Below are positions 34,040-39,152 of a stretch of 39,152 nt of DNA, one piece after another. The notes below the pieces were generated by a model, which worked only from the letters and a program-made list of their open reading frames with translations, was not told the DNA's origin and did no database searches. A program made the position numbers and the translations under genes. The stretch is from NCBI RefSeq assembly GCF_000332095.2, contig NZ_KI913949.1, positions 3,880,605 to 3,919,756 of the forward strand, read 5' to 3'. How positions within the stretch are numbered: the first letter of the stretch is position 1; each line of letters starts with the position of its first letter. This stretch comes from Leptolyngbya sp. PCC 6406 (GTDB taxonomy: Bacteria > Cyanobacteriota > Cyanobacteriia > Phormidesmidales > Phormidesmidaceae).

Positions 34040-34133
34040 TGTGTAGGTTGGGTGAAACGAAGGGTCACCCAACAGCGGTGGGCTATGTTGGGTTCCGCTA
34101 GCGCTGCACCCAACCTGCAAATTTAGGCTTGAC
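34040..34133 (+). repeat. Dispersed repeat R3, copy 3
   Basis: TGTGTAGGTTGGGTGAAACG through CACCCAACCTGCAAATTTAG, closely related to 33441-33542. It lies between the broken mazF and the convergent hydrolase gene, whose stop codon begins at its edge (34133-34135), so it may serve as an end-of-transcript hairpin. Confidence 0.8.
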
Positions 34134-35113
34134 TAGCGAGAAGAATTGATTTTATTGAGTACAGTGCTCACAGCATCCACAATAATATCGGGTTGATCTA
34201 TCCAGACGAAATGACCACTTTCACTCGCCTCAACTTGAAGACAATTCGTCGATAACTTACATAACTCTACGTGCATCTTCTCCCGCAACCGATTAACGCC
34301 GTTCAGAGGGATAACGGTAGTCCAAAGAGAAGGTTTGAAGAATGAACCAGATTTAATGCTAACGATAGGCACCGTACCCAACTGCTTGGCTATACTAACC
34401 TGGCGCGCACTTTTGCCTAAATTCATCATCTCTCGGCTCATGGTGATCCAGTGTTTGGAGCGACAGAAAGACCGTTTTACCCAATTGAGAGAATCTTGAG
34501 AAAAGTGGCGTAGTTCAGGCTTTAGCAACTCAAATACTCCGACGACTCTGAGTAATCGGATAATCCCAAGTATTGAGCCTAGAATAGACATCAAAAAACC
34601 TGAGATAAAAAAGAGCTTTAAAGCTTGTAGCGGCATAGGCATCTTGAGCATTCCCGTCTCATGTAGCCCATCGGTGAGTACAATACCCACAACTTTTTCA
34701 GGAAACAGGTAAGCATACAGCCGTACATTGTAGCTGCCAAACGAATTGCCCACCAAAATGTAGGGTGGTTCGATCTCCGCTTGAACCAGTAGAGTATCTA
34801 ACTCCTTCACAATTTGATGGCTACTTCGAGGATGTGGACTGTGATCGCTCCATCCATATCCAGCTCGATCATAGATACATACTCGTGCTAATTTTGACAA
34901 TTCTTCAATTAGAAAATAGCCTTCTAATCCCCCTAAACTATGGTCTAAGACAATAGTTGGACTGCCTTCCCCTGCAATGTAAAGATGTAGCCGACATTGA
35001 CCCACATCAATCAATTGACCAGGCGGCGATTGTCGATCTTCTAGCCAGCTAGCGATCGCTTGATAAAGTGTTGTAGCAACTAGCAGAAGAACTTGAATTG
35101 AGTTCGGCACCAT
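34133..35113 (-). CDS. Alpha/beta hydrolase with N-terminal hydrophobic segment
   Basis: The 326-residue protein begins with a hydrophobic stretch (IQVLLLVATTLYQAIASWL), probably a membrane anchor. It carries the hydrolase elements: LDHSLGGLEGYF (oxyanion), YDRAGYGWSDHS, nucleophile elbow VGNSFGS (S124), and SGHFVWIDQPD with the likely catalytic His. A second hydrophobic patch (ISGFLMSILGSILGIIRLL, about 177-195) is a probable lid. Substrate unknown. Base composition is AT-richer than the core genes. Confidence 0.85.
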   Translation of the reverse strand: MVPNSIQVLLLVATTLYQAIASWLEDRQSPPGQLIDVGQCRLHLYIAGEGSPTIVLDHSLGGLEGYFLIEELSKLARVCIYDRAGYGWSDHSPHPRSSHQIVKELDTLLVQAEIEPPYILVGNSFGSYNVRLYAYLFPEKVVGIVLTDGLHETGMLKMPMPLQALKLFFISGFLMSILGSILGIIRLLRVVGVFELLKPELRHFSQDSLNWVKRSFCRSKHWITMSREMMNLGKSARQVSIAKQLGTVPIVSIKSGSFFKPSLWTTVIPLNGVNRLREKMHVELCKLSTNCLQVEASESGHFVWIDQPDIIVDAVSTVLNKINSSR

Positions 35114-35396
35114 TCCCCCTTTTGCTAGCTTCTAAGTCACTGGCTTTAATTGCTAAGTACATGTACTCACCAATAAAGTCATTGACTTTCACCCTGAAGG
35201 TGCGACAGCGCTGGTTAGACAGCCTTGGCTCAACATTGCACCTTTTCTTCTCTTCCACTGCCTATCCCGCTCTCGTTCCATTCGGCACTTCTTTCTCAGG
35301 CATCGCAAGCACCGGCTTCAGACCATCTGCATACCCTCTGTCGAACATCATCCCTGCCGATACTTAGAAGATTACAAACTGAGGCGGGCTTTCGGC
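35114..35396. other. Gene-poor stretch with a DUF2442 shred
   Basis: I see no intact gene. CGATACTTAGAAGATTACAA, ACTGAGGCGGGCTTTC (35358-35395) matches the start of the DUF2442 gene at 32144-32185, a fragment of 12-13 codons. On the minus strand MMFDRGYADGLKPVLAMPEK, then EVPNGTRAG, stop (from about 35350) looks protein-like but is interrupted and not recognised. Confidence 0.5.
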
Positions 35397-35726
35397 TTAC
35401 GAGAGTGATTCTCGTAACATTGCTAACTTCTCTGGCAGAATCCGGTAGTAGATCCATGTCCCTCGTCGCTCACGCTCCAGTAAACCTGCCTCATACATCA
35501 CCTTGAGATGATGACTCACGGTTGGTTGCGACAGTCCTAATGGCTCTGCCAACTCACAGGCACAAACCTCACCACTTGGCTGCGCTGCAATCAGACTTAG
35601 CATTTGCAACCGTGCGGGTTCGCCTAAGACGCGAAAAGCCGCAGCGAGATGAGTCGCCTCATCGGGCGTCAGGCGACCCGCCAGCAAAGAGGAGCAGCAA
35701 GATACAGCAGGTTTAGATAACTTCAT
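35397..35726 (-). CDS. arsR: ArsR-family metalloregulator
   Basis: The 109-residue protein is a winged-helix repressor of the ArsR/SmtB family: ALFRVLGEP-like AAAFRVLGEPARLQMLSLIA, recognition helix LGLSQPTVSHHLKVMYEAGL, wing RERRGTWIYYRI. The Cys in EVCACEL just before the recognition helices is the typical As(III) ligand site, and SCCSSL near the N-terminus adds two more. I take the ATG at 35726 (MKLSKPAVSCC) rather than 35750. It is divergent from arsI, with two palindromes between them, so it probably represses both until arsenic binds. Confidence 0.85.
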   Translation of the reverse strand: MKLSKPAVSCCSSLLAGRLTPDEATHLAAAFRVLGEPARLQMLSLIAAQPSGEVCACELAEPLGLSQPTVSHHLKVMYEAGLLERERRGTWIYYRILPEKLAMLRESLS

Positions 35727-35732
35727 GCCCTT

Positions 35733-35754
35733 TATATTGACACACGTCAATATA
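35733..35754. promoter_or_regulatory. Operator candidate 1 for ArsR
   Basis: TATATTGAC and GTCAATATA are separated by four bases, a 9+9 inverted repeat just upstream of the arsR ATG. Size and AT-rich symmetry suit an ArsR-type dimer. Confidence 0.6.
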
Positions 35755-35764
35755 GTTTGCCAGA

Positions 35765-35800
35765 ATATCGATGAGCTGAAATATTGACGCTCATCGATAT
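35765..35800. promoter_or_regulatory. Operator candidate 2 between arsR and arsI
   Basis: ATATCGATGAGC and GCTCATCGATAT are separated by 12 bases, within which ATATTGAC repeats half of the first palindrome. The right arm ends 16 bases before the arsI ATG and just ahead of its AGAGGATC ribosome-site region, so binding would block arsI. Confidence 0.6.
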
Positions 35801-35815
35801 AAAGAGGATCTAACT

Positions 35816-36229
35816 ATGTCCCGTGTTCAATTGGCTCTCAACGTGAGTGATATCGACTCTGCTGTTGATTTCTACAGCAAGCTGTTTGCGACTGAGCCCG
35901 CAAAACGTCGTCCCGGCTATGCTAACTTCGCCATCGCCGAACCATCCTTGAAGCTGGTGCTGATTGAAAACCCTGAAGCAGCAGGCCAGTTAAATCACCT
36001 GGGAATTGAGATGGAGTCGTCTGAACAGGTTGCACAAGTCAGCGATCGCCTTCAGCAAGCTGACTTAGCCGTGACGCCTAGTACCCAGTCCACTTGCTGC
36101 TACGCTTTGCAAGACAAATTTTGGGTGAAAGAACCAAACGGTGCCGACTGGGAGGTTTATGCAGTTTTAGAGGATTCGGCAACCTTTGGGGTGTCTCAGA
36201 AAACTGCATCTCCAGTTTGTTGCTCGTAG
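35816..36229 (+). CDS. arsI: ArsI-type C-As lyase (vicinal oxygen chelate family)
   Basis: The 137-residue protein belongs to the glyoxalase/dioxygenase superfamily. Predicted iron ligands are Q5, H61 (LNHLG) and E113 (DWEVYAV). The vicinal cysteine pair C94-C95 in STCCYALQD is the arsenical-binding signature that separates ArsI from other members. Such enzymes cleave the carbon-arsenic bond of trivalent organoarsenicals such as methylarsenite. The C-terminus has another Cys pair (PVCCS). The neighbouring arsR supports the call. A cadmium-induced CadI-like protein is the alternative. Confidence 0.8.
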   Translation: MSRVQLALNVSDIDSAVDFYSKLFATEPAKRRPGYANFAIAEPSLKLVLIENPEAAGQLNHLGIEMESSEQVAQVSDRLQQADLAVTPSTQSTCCYALQDKFWVKEPNGADWEVYAVLEDSATFGVSQKTASPVCCS

Positions 36230-36267
36230 CGTGCTGATTGCGTGGTTTGGAGTGCGAGAGACTGGCC

Positions 36268-37716
36268 TCAACTCTGCGCGATCGCAAGTGCCGCTTCCAA
36301 TCGGCCCTGGTCAAAGCCCCGCTGGTGCAGAATCAGCCAAGACTCCATCAAGTCTGGTCCCTGCATATCCCCCATCAGCGCCGCCCGTAAAGACTTCATC
36401 ATCAAGCCCTTCTTGATGCCCTGGGCCTTGACCACCTGATTCACCAGCGTCTTCCCGGCCTCCAGGGAATCTAAGTTAGCCTCTGGCAATGCCTCCAGAG
36501 TGGCCTTCAGCACCTCAGCTACACCGGGCTGAGTAAGGTGAGCCTTAGCCGCCTCCGCATAGTCCACCGTTGCCGTGAAGAAAAAGCGGCTCAGATCCAC
36601 CGCATCTCCCAAGCGCGTCAGACTGGGACCCACCAGGGTAGCCAAGAGCGTCAGCCAGGGGCGATCGCCCACGGGATCAAACCCATAGCCCGCCCCCTGC
36701 CAATAGGGCACGAGCTGATCCAGCAGCGCTTCAGTAGGCAGGTGATGGAGATACTGGCTGCTAATCCAGTCCAGTTTGTCCCAATCAAACTTAGCCCCTG
36801 CTTTGTTCACCCGGTCAAAGCTGAACTGTGCCGCTGCCGTCTCCAGGGTGAACAACTCTTCCCCATCAGGGGAAGACCACCCCAGCAGCGTCATGTAGTT
36901 AGCCAGCGCCGCCGCCGTGAACCCCATTTTTTGAAAGTCCGAAATTGAGGTCACCCCATCCCGCTTCGAGAGCTTCTGGCCCGACGTGTTCAGAATCAGC
37001 GGCGTATGGGCAAATTCGGGCACCGTGCCCCCCAGGGCTTCATACAGCAGGATTTGCTTCGCCGTATTGGCAATGTGGTCTTCTCCGCGAATGACGTGGG
37101 TAATGGCCATATCCAGGTCATCCACCACCACCGCCAGGTTATAGAGGGGCTGACCAATGGTATCCACAGAGGAAGCGCGGGCAATCACCATATCGCCCCC
37201 CAAGTCGCTGCCCCGCCAAGTCATCGGACCCCGCACCATATCCGTCCACTGGATCGTGCGGCCATCGTCGATTTTGAAGCGAATTACCGCCTGCCGCCCT
37301 TCGGCTTCAAAATCCCGCTGCTGCTCCTCCGTCAAGTTCCGGTGGCGATTGTCATAGCGGGGAGCCTGGTTTTGGGCCTTTTGCCGCGATCGCATTTCCT
37401 CCAGTTCCTCTGAAGTGTCATAGGCACGGTAGGCCAAACCCTGGTCTAGAAGGGTTTGAATCGCCTGCCGATACAGGTCCAGCCGCTGGGATTGAAAGAA
37501 CGGTCCCTCATCCCAAGTCAGCCCCAGCCAAGTCAGCCCCTCAGTAATATTTTGGGTAAATTCAGGCCGCGATCGCTCCGTGTCCGTATCCTCCACCCGC
37601 AGGATGAAGGTTCCCCCATGGTGGCGGGCAAACAACCAGTTAAAGACAGCGGTCCGGGCCGTGCCAATGTGCAGATTTCCGGTAGGGCTAGGGGCAATGC
37701 GGACACGAACGGTCAT
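36268..37716 (-). CDS. gltX: Glutamyl-tRNA synthetase
   Basis: The class I synthetase charges tRNA-Glu, and usually tRNA-Gln for the amidotransferase route in cyanobacteria; Glu-tRNA also feeds tetrapyrrole synthesis. The 482-residue protein has [14 protein letters not shown] (HIGH-type motif, 9-22), the catalytic-domain [25 protein letters not shown] and the KMSKS-type loop [10 protein letters not shown]. The anticodon-binding C-terminal part is complete. Length is standard. Confidence 0.97.
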   Translation of the reverse strand: MTVRVRIAPSPTGNLHIGTARTAVFNWLFARHHGGTFILRVEDTDTERSRPEFTQNITEGLTWLGLTWDEGPFFQSQRLDLYRQAIQTLLDQGLAYRAYDTSEELEEMRSRQKAQNQAPRYDNRHRNLTEEQQRDFEAEGRQAVIRFKIDDGRTIQWTDMVRGPMTWRGSDLGGDMVIARASSVDTIGQPLYNLAVVVDDLDMAITHVIRGEDHIANTAKQILLYEALGGTVPEFAHTPLILNTSGQKLSKRDGVTSISDFQKMGFTAAALANYMTLLGWSSPDGEELFTLETAAAQFSFDRVNKAGAKFDWDKLDWISSQYLHHLPTEALLDQLVPYWQGAGYGFDPVGDRPWLTLLATLVGPSLTRLGDAVDLSRFFFTATVDYAEAAKAHLTQPGVAEVLKATLEALPEANLDSLEAGKTLVNQVVKAQGIKKGLMMKSLRAALMGDMQGPDLMESWLILHQRGFDQGRLEAALAIAQS

Positions 37717-37799
37717 GGAGGACTCTGCACTAACGACAAGTGATCATTCTATGCAAAATATCTCCCCTTCCCCCAATCATTAGACTTTATCGGTTATTA

Positions 37800-38033
37800 A
37801 GAGAGTCGCGCTATCAGGGCGCGGCATCTCTGCGGTGCATTGCTTCGCGAATGCACCCTACGGGAAATTCAAAATTCAAAACTCAAAACTCAAAACTCTC
37901 TCTCACCTCCCCCCATCACCCCATCACCCCTAAGCCCTCCGGGCAGGCTAACTCTCAGGGAGTGGCTTCGCCAACGCCAACACCCCATCACCCCATCACC
38001 CCATCACCCCATCACCCCATCACCCCATCACTC
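37800..38033. repeat. Gene-free repeat tract after the hydrolase gene
   Basis: It contains a CGAATGCACCCTACG-type piece, AAAACTCAAAACTC tandem repeats (about 37866-37896), a GCCCTCCGGGCAGGC palindrome and six copies of the octamer CACCCCAT (37981-38028). The same composite, in reverse, is found inside mutS (19921-20103). The tract overlaps the last codons of the hydrolase gene at 38020. Confidence 0.85.
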
Positions 38034-38982
38034 CCCTCACCCACTCCCGCATCAACGCATTCACCTGCTGCGGTACCTCATCGTGGGGACAGTGGCCCGC
38101 CTGGACAAAGACCTCCTGGGCCTGGGGATAATACTGGCGAAACAGGGCACTGCGCTGTCGCGCCTTCATCCAGGGATCGCCCTCCCCCCAAATCAGATAG
38201 AGAGGAACCGTCAAACGCTGGAGCAAGCTGTCCACAGTATCGCCCTGGGGAGATTTGAACACAGCGGCAAACACTTGCACCGCCCCCGGATCACTGGCAG
38301 GACGGCGGATATCGGCGACTAACTGGTCGGTGATGGCAGAGCGATCCACATACACCTTTTCCAAAGTTTTGCGAATAGTGCGGGGCTGGCGCAGGTATTG
38401 AAACAGCAGCCAACTGGGCACAGGTTGTAGCATCACCGTGCGAATGGTTTCCGCGATCGCCTGTTGAAAGGGAGAGGGTTTGGGCGCATCCGCCACTGGA
38501 GTAAAGGGGCCAGCGCTGTTGAGCAAGATCACCCCGGCTACAGCCTCGGGATAATCCGCCGCTACGCACAAACTGGCGTATCCCCCCAGGGAATTACCCG
38601 CTATCACCACAGGTTTTCCAATTTTCTCTTGGATAAAAGCATGCAGTTGGTCCCGCCAAAGCTGACCGCTGTAGGTGAGATCGGGCTTCGCCGATCGCCC
38701 AAAACCCAGCAGGTCAATAGCCCACACCTCAAAGTCCCGCTGCAACTCATGAATATTCTTGCGCCAGTGATCCGTCGAAGCTCCGAACCCGTGGATCAAC
38801 AGCAGGGGCGGGGAATCTCGCCGAGATTCCCCAGCTTTGACATAGTAAATAGAATGGCCCTGCCACTGCCAATAGTCACCGGGCATAGTTGGAACAGTAG
38901 GGGCATGAGGCGCGATGGCCCCTTTGGGCTGGTTCTTAAGCATCGCAATGGCCATGGAGGGGAAAACGTAAAGAAATATCAA
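38020..38982 (-). CDS. Alpha/beta hydrolase, C-terminus entering a repeat tract
   Basis: The 320-residue protein contains LLLIHGFGASTDHWRKNI (oxyanion), IDLLGFGRSAKPD, nucleophile S131 in AGNSLGGYAS, IWGEGDPWM with the likely Asp and QAGHCPHDEVPQQVN with the His. It resembles the cyanobacterial hydrolases often labelled haloalkane dehalogenase-like or esterase; substrate unknown. The last residues (RGVMG) and the stop are set in the octamer repeats, so the original terminus may have been slightly different. The start could also be one of the Met codons at residues 10 or 14. Confidence 0.85.
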   Translation of the reverse strand: MIFLYVFPSMAIAMLKNQPKGAIAPHAPTVPTMPGDYWQWQGHSIYYVKAGESRRDSPPLLLIHGFGASTDHWRKNIHELQRDFEVWAIDLLGFGRSAKPDLTYSGQLWRDQLHAFIQEKIGKPVVIAGNSLGGYASLCVAADYPEAVAGVILLNSAGPFTPVADAPKPSPFQQAIAETIRTVMLQPVPSWLLFQYLRQPRTIRKTLEKVYVDRSAITDQLVADIRRPASDPGAVQVFAAVFKSPQGDTVDSLLQRLTVPLYLIWGEGDPWMKARQRSALFRQYYPQAQEVFVQAGHCPHDEVPQQVNALMREWVRGVMG

Positions 38983-39152
38983 CCTTGAGCATAACGAAAT
39001 TCAGCCCGATAAAAGGGTCTTGCAACAGATGACAATGCTGCCCAAAAACGGCATGGTGCTCATAACCCCTCCCACTCCCCAATCCGGGTCACCCAGCGAC
39101 AGCAGGGCGGGTTTTGAGCCTCCCATCCCGGATTCCCCATTAGATCCGAGCT
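38983..39152. other. Window end, no gene seen
   Basis: This is upstream of the hydrolase. It has no recognised gene, RNA or repeat; an inverted CGGGTCACCC piece is present but weak. Confidence 0.4.

Noticed and set aside
37980-38033. Octamer CACCCCAT repeats as a short CRISPR or origin iteron set
   Set aside because: The copies are contiguous 8-base simple repeats without spacers and without nearby replication genes.
38020-38322. Plus-strand Pro/His-rich proteins in the 37.7-38.3 kb repeat tract
   Set aside because: They are translations of simple repeats and of the antisense of the hydrolase gene.

Overview
The window looks like a cyanobacterial chromosome. The palindrome GCGATCGC (HIP1) is scattered through it, several genes belong to cyanobacterial families (a DUF1816 protein, a STAS protein, Mini-III RNase, RlmB with a disordered leader), and dispersed short repeats fill most intergenic spaces. 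I cannot name the species. The conserved genes are GC-rich and compact. The accessory parts (1-5.9 kb, 22-24.4 kb, 28-36 kb) are rich in toxin-antitoxin modules, remnants and repeats.

Layout. 1-0.8 kb: transposase end that cuts off a vapC toxin, with its antitoxin. 0.85-1.27 kb: probable group II intron remnant without its reverse transcriptase. 1.28-5.5 kb: what I read as an integron-type cassette array without an integrase in view. Four attC-like sites (2122-2204, 2803-2891, 4374-4464, 5122-5177) lie between minus-strand genes (antitoxins, hicBA, a PIN-like nuclease, two unknown proteins), and three of those genes end inside an attC. 5.5-5.9 kb: array of 41-bp hairpin units and a dead RelE-type toxin. 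6-8.5 kb: a fusion of a cyclic-nucleotide-binding domain, a degenerate sigma54-type AAA+ domain and a membrane polyferredoxin. 8.7-22 kb is mostly housekeeping: rpiA, DUF2283, thiC with a TPP riboswitch, a lipoprotein retropepsin, carA, a STAS protein, mrnC, rlmB, DUF1816, an alpha/beta hydrolase with msrB, and mutS. 22.2-24.4 kb: antitoxin-like/retropepsin pair and an unknown 474-residue protein with a HEPN-like motif. 24.9-27.8 kb: pap, a secreted protein and a rhodanese-like protein lacking the catalytic Cys. 28.2-34 kb: an MmeI-like restriction-modification enzyme carrying a nested DUF559 nuclease domain, then toxin-antitoxin pairs and fragments of another MmeI-like gene. 34.1-39 kb: a hydrolase, a divergent arsR/arsI pair, gltX and another hydrolase.

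Most notable points: (1) the attC cassette array in a cyanobacterial context, with an antisense group II intron remnant at its end; (2) a DUF559 endonuclease-like domain carried in frame inside a type IIG restriction enzyme and bordered by about 40-bp inverted repeats, with repeat-only insertions of the same family at two other in-frame positions; (3) a related in-frame repeat insertion beside the Walker A loop of mutS; (4) several families of short TIR-type elements, one of which has inserted into another with a 5-bp target duplication.

All calls come from reading the sequence and translations. No database search, structure prediction or alignment program was run.
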